Below, in pieces: positions 10,139-19,111 of a DNA stretch of 64,000 nt. Location: contig NZ_JOEZ01000008.1 in the NCBI RefSeq assembly GCF_000721175.1, forward strand, positions 163,019 to 227,018. Reading direction: 5' to 3'. The stretch comes from Streptomyces anulatus. GTDB lineage: Bacteria; Actinomycetota; Actinomycetes; Streptomycetales; Streptomycetaceae. Both the position numbers and the translations under genes were made by a program. The notes under the pieces are model-generated. The model did no database searches, was not told where the DNA came from, and saw only the letters and a program-made list of their open reading frames with translations. Within the stretch, counting starts at the first letter, position 1; every line of letters begins with the position of its first letter.

Positions 10139-11905
10139 GTGACGAGTACCGCACCCGAGACCCAGCGGGGCCAGGACGCCGGGGACCCGCTCGGCGAGCA
10201 GCCGACCTCCTGGCAACGGCGGCTGCGCCGCTTCGGCCATGTTCCCCGCCCGGAGCCTTCGCTCCGCGACCGGCTGGACCCGCCGTACACGCGGCCGGGG
10301 CGCCAGCTGTGGTCGGTGCTCGCGATCCCTCCGCCCGTGGCCGACCGGCTGGTGCGGTGGTCCGGCTGGGGCGGCCCGCTGCTGGTGACGCTGGTCGCCG
10401 GGCTGCTGCGCTTCTGGAAGCTGGACCAGCCGCACGCGGTGATATTCGACGAGACGTATTACGCGAAGGACGCGTGGGCGCTGGTCAACCAGGGGTACGA
10501 GGGGTCCTGGCCCAAGGACGTCGACAAGCTGATCCTGAAGGACCCGTCCTCCGTCCCGGTCCCGACCGACCCGGGCTATGTGGTGCACCCGCCGGTGGGC
10601 AAGTGGATCATCGGGTTGGGCGAGCAGATGTTCGGCTTCACGCCGTTCGGCTGGCGCTTCATGGTGGCGGTGCTCGGCACGGTCTCGGTACTCCTCCTCT
10701 GCCGGATCGGCCGCCGGCTGTTCCGCTCCACGTTCCTGGGCTGTCTGGCGGGCCTGCTGCTCGCGGTGGACGGGCTGCACTTCGTGATGAGCCGGACCGC
10801 GCTGCTCGACCTGATCGTCATGTTCTTCGTGCTGGCCGCGTTCGGCTGCCTGGTGGTGGACCGGGACCGCGCCCGGCGCAGGCTCTCCGACGGGCTGCCG
10901 GTGGACGAGGAGGGGGTGCTGCGCCCGGACGCCGAGGTCGCGGAGACCCTGCGCCTGGGGTGGCGGCCATGGCGGCTCGCGGCGGGCGTGCTGCTGGGCC
11001 TGGCCTTCGCCACGAAGTGGAACGGCCTGTACGTCCTGGCCGCGTTCGGCCTGATGACGGTGTTGTGGGACGTCGGGGCGCGGCGCACGGCGGGCGCGGT
11101 GCACCCGTACCAGGCGGTGCTGCGCCGCGATCTGATCCCCGCCTTCGTCTCCACGGTGCCGGTCGCGATTCTCACGTACGTCGTGTCCTGGACCGGCTGG
11201 ATCGTCACGGACAAGGGCTACTACCGCGACTGGGCGGCCACCGAGGGCAAGGACTCCTCCTGGAGCTGGCTGCCGGACTGGCTGCGCAGCCTGTGGCACT
11301 ACGAGAACCAGGTGTACGACTTCCACGTCGGCCTGACCTCGGGCCACACGTACGAGTCCAACCCGTGGAGCTGGCTCGTGCTGGGCCGGCCGGTCTCGTA
11401 CTTCTACGAGGAGCAGGCCGGCTGCAAGGAGTCGGCGACCGGCAAGTGCGCCGCCGAGGTCCTCGCCATCGGCACCCCGCTGCTGTGGTGGCTGGCGTGC
11501 CTGGCCCTCGCGTACGTGCTCTGGCGCTGGTTCTTCCGCCGCGACTGGCGGGCCGGCGCGATCGCCTGCGGTGTGGTGGCGGGCTGGCTGCCCTGGTTCT
11601 TCTACCAGGAGCGCACGATCTTCCTCTTCTACGCGGTGGTGTTCGTCCCGTTCCTCTGCCTGGCCGTGACGATGATGCTGGGCGCGATCCTGGGCCCGGC
11701 GGCGAACGCGGGCACCCGGGCCGAACTGGGCCTCGCCCCCCAGGACCCCACCGGCGAACGCCGCCGGACGCTGGGGGCGATCGCGGTGGGCGTGCTGGTG
11801 CTCCTGATCATCTGGAACTTCATCTATTTTTGGCCGCTGTTCACGGGGACCTCGATCCCGGAGGACCTGTGGCGGGCCCGGATGTGGCTGGACACGTGGG
11901 TGTAG
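10139..11905 (+). CDS. pmt: Polyprenol-phosphate-mannose-dependent protein O-mannosyltransferase
   Basis: A 588-residue polytopic GT39 enzyme that transfers mannose from polyprenyl phosphate mannose to secreted proteins; in Streptomyces it is needed for glycoprotein phage receptors such as that of phiC31. The catalytic acidic pair is in IFDETYYAKDAW in the first extracytoplasmic loop, after the first membrane span. About 10-11 hydrophobic helices follow. GTG at 10139 is chosen because upstream codons run into the rsmI promoter region and lack family features. The presence of a Pgl/BREX system in the same window is a coincidence of phage biology, not an operon. Confidence 0.95.
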   Translation: MTSTAPETQRGQDAGDPLGEQPTSWQRRLRRFGHVPRPEPSLRDRLDPPYTRPGRQLWSVLAIPPPVADRLVRWSGWGGPLLVTLVAGLLRFWKLDQPHAVIFDETYYAKDAWALVNQGYEGSWPKDVDKLILKDPSSVPVPTDPGYVVHPPVGKWIIGLGEQMFGFTPFGWRFMVAVLGTVSVLLLCRIGRRLFRSTFLGCLAGLLLAVDGLHFVMSRTALLDLIVMFFVLAAFGCLVVDRDRARRRLSDGLPVDEEGVLRPDAEVAETLRLGWRPWRLAAGVLLGLAFATKWNGLYVLAAFGLMTVLWDVGARRTAGAVHPYQAVLRRDLIPAFVSTVPVAILTYVVSWTGWIVTDKGYYRDWAATEGKDSSWSWLPDWLRSLWHYENQVYDFHVGLTSGHTYESNPWSWLVLGRPVSYFYEEQAGCKESATGKCAAEVLAIGTPLLWWLACLALAYVLWRWFFRRDWRAGAIACGVVAGWLPWFFYQERTIFLFYAVVFVPFLCLAVTMMLGAILGPAANAGTRAELGLAPQDPTGERRRTLGAIAVGVLVLLIIWNFIYFWPLFTGTSIPEDLWRARMWLDTWV

Positions 11906-12012
11906 GCGCCGCGGTGTGACGGGAGCCAGAGGCCGAAATGCGGGCGGGCCATCCCCACAAGCAGGCCGATAATCAGCAGAATAAGTCCAAGGACAATCAT
12001 TTTCTTTCCCAT
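11824..12012 (-). pseudogene. Truncated small membrane protein (DUF6131-like)
   Basis: The first 20 residues, MGKKMIVLGLILLIIGLLVG, are a clear hydrophobic helix of the kind that opens the short two-helix DUF6131 proteins of Streptomyces. After about residue 21 the frame enters sequence unlike a second helix and then runs antisense into the 3' end of pmt. I infer loss of the second half by deletion. A single-span peptide with a read-through tail is the alternative. Confidence 0.5.
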
Positions 12013-12149
12013 CGTCAAGTCGGTTCAGACGCGTATGCGCCTGCACTTCACAACGGCCTCAGTGCACCCACCGGAACGTCCCGGCTCCGAATGCCGCCAG
12101 GACCTCGTCGCGAAGGTCCTAGTGCCCGGCAATTCGGCACTCACACATT

Positions 12150-12662
12150 TCATCGAAACCATGTTCGTCGCTGTCGTGCCAGAAAGATCGCGGCCACCCC
12201 CGACAGGGTCAGGAACAACAGGGCGGCCCCTCCCGACATCCACGCCAGCAGGGCCGCACCGCCGCCCCCGACATCGGCGTCACGGGCCACCACCCGCGGA
12301 TCGTCCGCCTGGTACCGGACGGTCATGGCGGCACCGACGGACTGCCTGCCGCCTCCGCTGCCCACCGGGAGATCCGCCACCAGGATGCGCCCGCCGGCCT
12401 CGAACTTCACCTCGCACTGGCCCGCCATGCAGGATCCGGCGGTGTGCAAGGTCGCCTGGGCCCGCTCGCCGCCCTGGAGGGAGCGCAGGTGCTCGGCCGC
12501 CGGAAACATCACCAGCGCCGACAGTGCGCCCAGCAGCAGGGCGAGGGACAGCGACATCAGCAGGGACGCGCGAGGCCCCAGGCTGTTCGCGCCGTCGCCG
12601 GCCGCGCCGCCGTTCGCCGGAAGCTGCGCTCCGGGCGCGCCCCCGTCCGCTTCGCCGTCCAT
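12150..12662 (-). CDS. Membrane protein with two spans, DUF3592-like
   Basis: A 170-residue protein with a Gly/Ala-rich N-terminal tail, a membrane helix at about 34-54, a central soluble part containing two cysteines (GSCMAGQCEV) and VRYQADDPRVV, and a second helix near 137-160. The topology and the TVRYQ-DP-V string resemble DUF3592 proteins. No function is known. The ATG at 12662 opens the frame; no strong ribosome site was identified. Confidence 0.75.
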   Translation of the reverse strand: MDGEADGGAPGAQLPANGGAAGDGANSLGPRASLLMSLSLALLLGALSALVMFPAAEHLRSLQGGERAQATLHTAGSCMAGQCEVKFEAGGRILVADLPVGSGGGRQSVGAAMTVRYQADDPRVVARDADVGGGGAALLAWMSGGAALLFLTLSGVAAIFLARQRRTWFR

Positions 12663-12866
12663 CCGGCTCGCCCCCCTGTCCGTCGTGCCGAGCCGGCGTT
12701 ACGCCTCCTCGGGTCCGTGCAGGGTAGGCGGGGCGCCGGGGTGATTTCAGGGGGTGATGTCGGCACAGCGGACCGGTCCCGGCTGCCTGGTGTCGGCAGC
12801 CACGGCCGGGGGTGTCGATGCCCTCGCGTAGGTTGAGCGCCGTCGCAGTCGAACGGGAGGCACACG

Positions 12867-13712
12867 GTGAAGGCATACGACCTGGGGTTCGGGGAATCCG
12901 CGGACGAGCTGACGGTCCGGCCGGGCAAGACCGTCGGGATCGATCTGCCCGATGCCCGCGTCGCCGGGTGGTGCGGCGGGCGTGCGCCCGGTATCGGGGC
13001 GGCCTCGTGGCCCCGGAGTCCTGTCACCGGCCTGCCGATGACCCATGTCATCACCCTCGGACTGCCGGAGGACTACCGGCGCAAGGGCGCGGACCTGGTG
13101 GCCATCGCCTTCTTCCACGCCGACGACCATGTCGCCGACGGCGTCGAAGGCGTCGCCGAGCTGCTGGCGGGCATCCCGCCCACCGCGGAGCAGGCCGCCG
13201 ACCCGTTCCTCGCCGAGGTGGCCGCGACGGCGGCGGCACGCCATCCCCAGCAGCGGGACCTGGAGGACCTGATCGGCGGCGCGCACGCGCTCATCTTGCT
13301 CACCGCCGAGGAGTTCGCCGCGCCACGCATCGGCCCCCCGGCCGACATCCGGCCCGCCGGGCTCGGCGACCGGTACCGCCGGGGCCAGAACGCCTGGGAC
13401 GACAGCGCCCCCGAGATCACGGTGTGGATCGGCGACCGCCCCGGCGACCCGAACACCGGCATCGCCCCGGCGGCGGGCGGCGCGGGCGGCTATGTGGAGG
13501 CCTGGTCCTCGGACGACGAAGAACTCTCCGCGTTCTGGTCGTCCGAGGAGGGCGTCTCGCACCTCGGCGGAACGGTGATGCCCTGCCAGAGGCTGCCGGA
13601 GGGGCTGACCCCGTACGTGTTCGAGCTGGAGGACGGCGTCGGCGGGCTCAACCTCGGCGGCGGCAACGCGCAGATCGACCTGGAGTCGGGCGTCTTCGAC
13701 TGGGCGCAGTAG
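12867..13712 (+). CDS. Hypothetical protein
   Basis: An acidic soluble protein of 281 residues with no signal peptide or membrane helix. ATG at 12867 follows GAACGGGAGG with good spacing. The C-terminal part has a repeated Gly-rich pattern (GGLNLGGGNAQ) and ends SGVFDWAQ; an N-terminal segment reads THVITLGLPEDYRRKG. Codon usage is fully Streptomyces-like, so the gene is real, but I do not recognise the family. It might bind rather than catalyse, as no catalytic motif stands out. Confidence 0.8.
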   Translation: MKAYDLGFGESADELTVRPGKTVGIDLPDARVAGWCGGRAPGIGAASWPRSPVTGLPMTHVITLGLPEDYRRKGADLVAIAFFHADDHVADGVEGVAELLAGIPPTAEQAADPFLAEVAATAAARHPQQRDLEDLIGGAHALILLTAEEFAAPRIGPPADIRPAGLGDRYRRGQNAWDDSAPEITVWIGDRPGDPNTGIAPAAGGAGGYVEAWSSDDEELSAFWSSEEGVSHLGGTVMPCQRLPEGLTPYVFELEDGVGGLNLGGGNAQIDLESGVFDWAQ

Positions 13713-13932
13713 CCGGCGCGACGGGGCGGCCCGCCGCTGTTGAGGGCCGGCGACCGGCGGTGGACCGGGATCACAGCCTGTCGGGTGGTCTTCGACCGGA
13801 CGGCGGACGCGGTCCGGTGCGCGCGGTTCCCAGGCACCGAGAGGTCCTCGTAGCGGAGCTGCCAGGGCATCAACGCCGGAAGCGTGCGTGCCAGGGCGTG
13901 GCCCGCCCGGTCAGAGGTCACCCGACAGGCTC

Positions 13933-15333
13933 TCAGTCGCCCCCGCAGCCGCCGCCGCAGCTCGATCCGCAACTGGAGCCGCAGCCGACCCCGTTGTGCC
14001 GGTTGTCGTCGCGCCGCCCGTTGTTGCCCGGTGGCCGGGGCCGCGGGGGCGGGTTCCTGCGGCGCTCCGCCGCCTCGCGCTGCGCCCTCCGGTAGCGCTC
14101 CGCGCCCTCCTCGGCCTCGCGGAGCCGCTCGCGCTGCCGGGCGGCGCCGTCCGCCGGCTCCCAGGGGCCCAGCCCGTGGCGGCGGTCCGGGCGGAGCGGG
14201 GCGGTGGTCACGGTCGCGTACATCCGCCCCATCCCCTGGTGGCGGTGGTACTCGGCGCAGGCGTATTCGAGGACGACCTCGTCGCCCTCCGCGAGGGTGC
14301 CGTACAGCACCGCTTCGAACGGCTCGTGCTTCGGGTCGATGTCGTGGTGCCCGTTCCCCTCCCCGAACGCCGACCCGCTGCCCAGCAGTCGCGTCATGGC
14401 GCGGGTGTCGCGCTTGCGGGGGAGGTACGCGACCAGGGGCCTCGCCGTGCGGGTGCGGGCGTCCGCGCACACCCAGTGGCGCCCGTCCGACCCGGCGCGC
14501 ACGCCCACGATCAGGGCCGGCTGCTCCTCCTCGTACAGCCGTCGCGCCGCCCGGTAGGCGAACTGGCCCCAGCCGCCGAAGGTCGTACCGGCCACGAGGA
14601 GCACCAGGCCGATGCGCTGCTGCCCGACCGCGTCGTACGCGACGCCGCCCGAGGTCAGGTCTGCGACCAGGCCGTCGGTCAGGATGCCCGCGGCGACAAG
14701 GCAGAGCGCCAGCCCGAGGTACACCTGCGCGTGGCCGCGGTGGCCGTCCGACTCCGGGACGCGGTCGGGCAGCGGGAAGCGACGCTTTCCGGCCGATGCG
14801 AGGGCCAGGGCCCGCTGCCGGCGGCGGGCCCACAGCCGCAGGCAGCCTCCCGTGAACGCCACGGCGCAGGCTGCGAGGACGACGAGGTGGCCGGCTGTCG
14901 CAGGGTGGTCGGTGTCGCCGGACCGGGCGAGGGACAGTCCTGCCTCCACGGCGACGTAGAGCGCCGCCGCAGCGGCCGCGACCGGAACGTACCGGTACCA
15001 GAACGGAAGGGCGGTCAGCAGGACCACGCCCGGGTACCTCAGCCAGTCCGTCCCGTCCCCGGTCCCGCCGCCCCAGGCTCCGGACGCGGACGAGAGCCCG
15101 AACAGGAGGACGTACGCCGCCACCACCAGGGCGGCGAGGATCCAGCCGCCCACGACCGGGGCGAGCACGGCCGGGACTCCCGCCTTCCGCCACCGCTCGG
15201 CATCGGCCACGGGCCACGTGGCGACGCCGCCGGACAGGCGGGTGGCGAGACCACTTCCGGTCACGGACCAGGTGACGGATTCGCCGTCGGGCAGGATCTC
15301 GGGCGGCAGACGCTTGATGTGATACGCCGTCAC
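13933..15333 (-). CDS. Polytopic membrane protein with Cys/Gly/Ser-rich C-terminal tail
   Basis: GTG 15333 to TGA 13933 gives about 466 residues. There are hydrophobic segments at about 53-77, 94-125, 145-163, 205-230 and 240-260. A cytosolic-looking domain with an HHDID string and EYACAEYHRHQGMGR follows, then a charged Arg/Glu coiled region and a tail reading CGSSCGSSCGGGCGGD. The four spaced cysteines at the very end are the oddest feature and could bind metal or carry a modification. The start is chosen because upstream codons are Arg-rich shadow sequence. Function unknown. Confidence 0.75.
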   Translation of the reverse strand: MTAYHIKRLPPEILPDGESVTWSVTGSGLATRLSGGVATWPVADAERWRKAGVPAVLAPVVGGWILAALVVAAYVLLFGLSSASGAWGGGTGDGTDWLRYPGVVLLTALPFWYRYVPVAAAAAALYVAVEAGLSLARSGDTDHPATAGHLVVLAACAVAFTGGCLRLWARRRQRALALASAGKRRFPLPDRVPESDGHRGHAQVYLGLALCLVAAGILTDGLVADLTSGGVAYDAVGQQRIGLVLLVAGTTFGGWGQFAYRAARRLYEEEQPALIVGVRAGSDGRHWVCADARTRTARPLVAYLPRKRDTRAMTRLLGSGSAFGEGNGHHDIDPKHEPFEAVLYGTLAEGDEVVLEYACAEYHRHQGMGRMYATVTTAPLRPDRRHGLGPWEPADGAARQRERLREAEEGAERYRRAQREAAERRRNPPPRPRPPGNNGRRDDNRHNGVGCGSSCGSSCGGGCGGD

Positions 15334-15536
15334 CGGTCCACCGCCGCGCACGCCCGTATCCCCATGCCGCCGCCCATGCCGCACGCCCCCCGACGCTCGC
15401 TCCCCCGTGCGTTCCCCGCCAGTCTGCCCACGACGGTCCTCCATCACACGGCAGAGAGCGCTTTCCAGCCAAGCATTCCGGTCCGGTAACAACGCCGACA
15501 CCATCCGCCACAGCCCTTTAGGGTTCCTCACAGTTG

Positions 15537-15558
15537 CCCCTTGAACATGTTCAAGGGG
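15537..15558. promoter_or_regulatory. Perfect 22-base inverted repeat upstream of the PBP gene
   Basis: Two 11-base arms (CCCCTTGAACA and its complement) meet with no spacer and end 24 bases before the PBP start codon. The core GAACATGTTC is fully symmetric. It may be a dimeric repressor operator or, in RNA, a hairpin just upstream of the ribosome site at 15567-15575. Confidence 0.7.
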
Positions 15559-15582
15559 CTCTCCTGGGGAGGGGACTGCGAG

Positions 15583-17220
15583 ATGAACAGTGGAGCGAAG
15601 GTCGCCGTCATCGGCGGAGCGTTCGTCCTGGTGGCCGGTGGGATCGGCTATGGGGCGTACAGCATGCTCGGGGACGCGGGCGGCGGGGGCGGCGGTATGC
15701 GGAGCGCGTCCGAGTCGTCGAAGGTGAAGACAGGACCGCCGAGCGCGGAGGAGATAGCCGAGACGTCGAAGAGCTTCTTCGACGCGTGGACGGCCGGGGA
15801 CGCGACGGCGGCGGCCCTCCTCACGAACAACGAGGCGGGCGCGGAGCCGGTGCTCGCCTCGTACGGCGAGGACGCCAGCATAGGCAAGGTGAAGATCACC
15901 CCGGGCCCGGCCGTCGGCACGAAGGTGCCCTACACGGTCAAGGCCACCGTCTCGTACGACGGGAAGTCCAAGCCCTTGTCGTACGCCTCGGAGCTGACGG
16001 TCGTACGCGGCCTGACGACGGGCAAGGCGCTGGTCGACTGGGCGCCGACGGTCGTGCACCCGCAGTTGACGGAGGGCGCGACGCTGAGGACCGGCGAGTC
16101 CTCGACGCCGACGATCGAGGCCGTCGACCACGACGGGACGGTACTGACCAAGGAGAAGTACCCCTCGCTCGGGCCGATCCTGGACACGCTGCGCGAGAAG
16201 TACGGAAAGAGCGCGGGCGGTTCGGCCGGCATCGAGACGTGGATCGAGCCCGCCGACGAGGCTCAGCCGGACATCACCTTGGTGACCCTCGCCAAGGGCA
16301 GGCCCGGCAAGGTGCAGACGACGCTGGACGCGGGAGCGCAGGCGGCGGCGGAGCAGACGGTGAAGAAGTACGCGCAGGCCTCCGTGGTCGCGGTGAAGCC
16401 GTCCACCGGGGCGATCCGCGCGGTGGCCAACAACCCGGCGACGGGGTTCAACGCGGCGCTGCAGGGAAAGCAGGCGCCCGGCTCCACGCTGAAGATCATG
16501 ACGGCGGCGATGCTGCTGGAGAAGGGGCTCGTCACGGCGAACAAGGCGGTGGAGTGCCCCGAGGAAGCGATATGGCAAGGCCGCAGGTTCCACAACCTGA
16601 AGAATTTCTCGCTGCCGGACGGCTCCACCTTCACCCAGAGCTTCGCCCGTTCCTGCAACACCGCCTTCATCAAGCTGATCGACGACACGAAGGACGACGC
16701 CGCCCTGCCCAAGATCGCCCGGGACGTCTTCGGGATCGGCCTGGACTGGCAGACCGGTGTGGTCACCACGGACGGCAGCGTGCCGGAGGAGGTGGGCGGC
16801 GAGGCGGCCGCCCAGTACATCGGCCAGGGCACCGTCCAGATGAACGTCCTCAACATGGCGTCCATCACCGCCACCGCCCGCACCGGCACCTTCCGGCAGC
16901 CGGTCATCGTCCCGCAGTCCCTGGACAACCGGGAGTTGGCGACGGCTTCGCGCTCGTTGCCCACGTCGGTCACGCAGCAGCTGAACACGATGATGCGCGC
17001 CACGGCGGCCTGGGGCACCGGTGCGAAGGCCATGGCCTCGGTCGGCGGCGACAAGGGAGCGAAGACGGGCTCGGCGGAGGTCGACGGGCAGGAGACCTCC
17101 AACAGCTGGTTCACCGGCTTCAGCGACGACCTCGCGGCCGCGGCGGTCGTCCAGACCGGAGGCCACGGCGGCGACGCGGCGGGCCCGGTCGTGGCGGAGG
17201 TGCTGAAGGCGGGCCGCTGA
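15583..17220 (+). CDS. Penicillin-binding protein (class B-like transpeptidase)
   Basis: A 545-residue peptidoglycan transpeptidase anchored by one N-terminal helix (about 6-28). Next comes an NTF2-like MecA_N domain (about 50-170), a dimerisation region, and the transpeptidase domain with the three active-site motifs: S301-T-L-K304, S357-C-N359 and K494-T-G496. ATG 15583 is preceded by GGGGAGGGG. The upstream in-frame TTG at 15541 lies inside the inverted repeat and lacks a ribosome site. Related pairs of PBPs occur near pmt in other Streptomyces. Not an elongation PBP2, given its size and MecA_N head. Confidence 0.93.
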   Translation: MNSGAKVAVIGGAFVLVAGGIGYGAYSMLGDAGGGGGGMRSASESSKVKTGPPSAEEIAETSKSFFDAWTAGDATAAALLTNNEAGAEPVLASYGEDASIGKVKITPGPAVGTKVPYTVKATVSYDGKSKPLSYASELTVVRGLTTGKALVDWAPTVVHPQLTEGATLRTGESSTPTIEAVDHDGTVLTKEKYPSLGPILDTLREKYGKSAGGSAGIETWIEPADEAQPDITLVTLAKGRPGKVQTTLDAGAQAAAEQTVKKYAQASVVAVKPSTGAIRAVANNPATGFNAALQGKQAPGSTLKIMTAAMLLEKGLVTANKAVECPEEAIWQGRRFHNLKNFSLPDGSTFTQSFARSCNTAFIKLIDDTKDDAALPKIARDVFGIGLDWQTGVVTTDGSVPEEVGGEAAAQYIGQGTVQMNVLNMASITATARTGTFRQPVIVPQSLDNRELATASRSLPTSVTQQLNTMMRATAAWGTGAKAMASVGGDKGAKTGSAEVDGQETSNSWFTGFSDDLAAAAVVQTGGHGGDAAGPVVAEVLKAGR

Positions 17221-17252
17221 GGCCCCGGGGTCCGACGTGACGGGCGGCGGGC

Positions 17253-17861
17253 CTACCCCGCCGCCCAGTCCCCCCGCCCCGCCAGGTCCAGCACCAGCGC
17301 GGCGATGTTCCACGCGTCGTCGTCGCCCCGGTGGTGGCGGCCCTCCAGCGGGAGGCCGGCCACCTCCAGCGCCTGCGCCATGCCGGGCCGGCGGCGCAGC
17401 CCGTAGGAATCGGTGAAGGCGACCTTGGCGTTCGTATGCCGCCGCCCGAACGGGTACTCCACGCCCGTCGCCCGGCACTGGCGGGTGAACTGGCCGCGGT
17501 CGTAGTCGCCCCAACTGGCCCACGGCAGAAGGCCCGTACGGTGCTCGGCGGCCAGCTTCCGGCAGGCCTCGGCGAAGGACAGGCCGCCGTCCACCTCCGT
17601 CTGCGTCAGCCCGGTCAGCTCCGTGCAGAAGGGGCTGACCGTCGAGCGCGCGGGCCGGACCAGCAACCGGTGCTTGGCCAGCCGCTCGCCCGCGCGCAGG
17701 TCGACGACGGTGAGACCGATCTCGATGATCTCGCTCACCTGGCCGGCCGGCGGCCGCCCTTCCCAGCAGGTCGCCTCGACGTCGACCACGTTCAGCACAT
17801 GCTCGCTCTGCTCCCCCATGTCCATGAGGGCGAGCGTAGAAGGACCCCCGCCCCCGGTCAT
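17253..17861 (-). CDS. 3'-5' exonuclease, KapD/ERI-1-like (DnaQ fold)
   Basis: A protein of about 188-202 residues with the DEDDh exonuclease motifs: NVVDVEATCWE (first Asp-Glu), SWGDYDRGQF (middle Asp) and HHRGDDDAWNIA (His and last Asp). It should cleave RNA or DNA 3' ends in a metal-dependent way. The ATG at 17861 overlaps the stop of the MFS gene (ATGA), suggesting coupling. ATG 17825 or 17819 would give the usual short N-terminus of the family and cannot be excluded. Confidence 0.88.
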   Translation of the reverse strand: MTGGGGPSTLALMDMGEQSEHVLNVVDVEATCWEGRPPAGQVSEIIEIGLTVVDLRAGERLAKHRLLVRPARSTVSPFCTELTGLTQTEVDGGLSFAEACRKLAAEHRTGLLPWASWGDYDRGQFTRQCRATGVEYPFGRRHTNAKVAFTDSYGLRRRPGMAQALEVAGLPLEGRHHRGDDDAWNIAALVLDLAGRGDWAAG

Positions 17862-19057
17862 CCGGGTTTCGCGGCCCCGCTCCCGGAGTGCGCGGCGGCG
17901 GACCCGGGCGACTCAGCACGCGGTACGCCCGGTTCGGGCAGGGTGCGGAAGAACAGCCAGCTCAGCACCGGCATCAGCACGAGCGGTGCCAGGGCGGTCC
18001 GCAGGGACGTGGCGTCGGCGAGGCTGCCGATGGCGGGGCTCGCCAGGCCGCCGATGCTGACGGTCAGGCCGAGGGTGATCCCGCTGGCGGTGCCGACCCG
18101 GGAGGGCAGGTAGTCCTGGCCGAGTGTGACCTGCAACGAGAAGGGCACGAACAGGCCGGCCGAGGTCAGTGCCACGAACAGGTAGATCGCCGGGCCGGGC
18201 ACCCACACCACACCCGCTACGGCCGCGGCCGTGATCAGGTACGACCAGCGCGAGATCGCCACCCGGTCCCACCGGGCCGCCAGGGACCCGCCGAGCACCG
18301 AGCCGACCGTGCTGCCGAGGTAGAGCACGGTCAGGGCCGCGGTGCCCGTGGCCGTGCCGCCGCCCAGACGCTGGCGGACGTACAGCGAGATGAAGGTGCT
18401 CAGGCCGATGAAGGCGATCGACCGGAAGACCACGGCCAGGGACAGCTTCACGAAGGAGGGGACGTCGTCGCTCCCGGCCGCCGGCGGCGTACGGGGTCCG
18501 GCGGCCTGCCGCCGCTGCAGGACACGCACCACGGGCAGGCACAGCGCGGCGCCGGCGAGGGCCGGCAGCACGAGCAGGGGCGTCCAGCGCAGTCCTCCCG
18601 TGGCCACCACGGCGGCGACCATGAGCGGGGCCAGGGCGAAGCCGATCGTGCCGCCCATGGAGAACCAGCCCATGGCCCGGTGGCTGCCCCGGCCGGCGAT
18701 GCGGGCGACGCGGGCGGATTCGGGGTGGTAGGCGGCGACCCCGATCCCCGACAGCGCGACGAACGCCAGGGTGAGCGGGTAGGAGCCGCTCAGGCCGCTC
18801 AGCGCGATGCCGGCACCGCCGAGGAGCGTGCTGACCGGCAGCAGCCACGGCATGGCCCAGCGGTCGGTGAGGGCGCCGAACACCGGCTGCGCCACGGAGG
18901 ACAGCAGCGAGGCGGCCAGCACGATGCCCGAGGCGACCGCGAGGGAGTAGGAACGCTCGGCGATGAAGAACGGCACCAGGGCCGCCACGGAGCCTTGGTA
19001 GATGTCGACACAGGCATGGCCCACGGACAGCAGAACGATCGGCGTGTTCCTTCGCAT
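17858..19057 (-). CDS. MFS transporter, fosmidomycin-resistance (Fsr) type
   Basis: A 399-residue, 12-helix major facilitator. The opening PIVLLSVGHACVDIYQGSV and the internal ALTDRWAMPW and AAYHPESARVAR segments are typical of the Fsr subgroup of drug/H+ antiporters. It sits divergently from an AraC regulator with only 54 bases between starts, so that regulator probably controls it. Its stop overlaps the exonuclease start. Substrate cannot be told from sequence. Confidence 0.92.
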   Translation of the reverse strand: MRRNTPIVLLSVGHACVDIYQGSVAALVPFFIAERSYSLAVASGIVLAASLLSSVAQPVFGALTDRWAMPWLLPVSTLLGGAGIALSGLSGSYPLTLAFVALSGIGVAAYHPESARVARIAGRGSHRAMGWFSMGGTIGFALAPLMVAAVVATGGLRWTPLLVLPALAGAALCLPVVRVLQRRQAAGPRTPPAAGSDDVPSFVKLSLAVVFRSIAFIGLSTFISLYVRQRLGGGTATGTAALTVLYLGSTVGSVLGGSLAARWDRVAISRWSYLITAAAVAGVVWVPGPAIYLFVALTSAGLFVPFSLQVTLGQDYLPSRVGTASGITLGLTVSIGGLASPAIGSLADATSLRTALAPLVLMPVLSWLFFRTLPEPGVPRAESPGSAAAHSGSGAAKPG

Positions 19058-19111
19058 CACGCCATGCTCCGGCCCGGAAGCCCTGTCGCGCTTTCGATAA
19101 ACTGCCAGGTG

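Noticed and set aside
15537..15558. LexA (SOS) box
   Set aside because: The GAAC and GTTC arms are two bases apart here, whereas the actinobacterial SOS box has four between them. The PBP is also not a typical SOS gene.
15334..17919. An upstream extension of the minus-strand Cys-tail membrane protein gene
   Set aside because: The extension is Arg-rich, antisense to the PBP gene and lacks a ribosome site. GTG 15333 gives a sensible protein.
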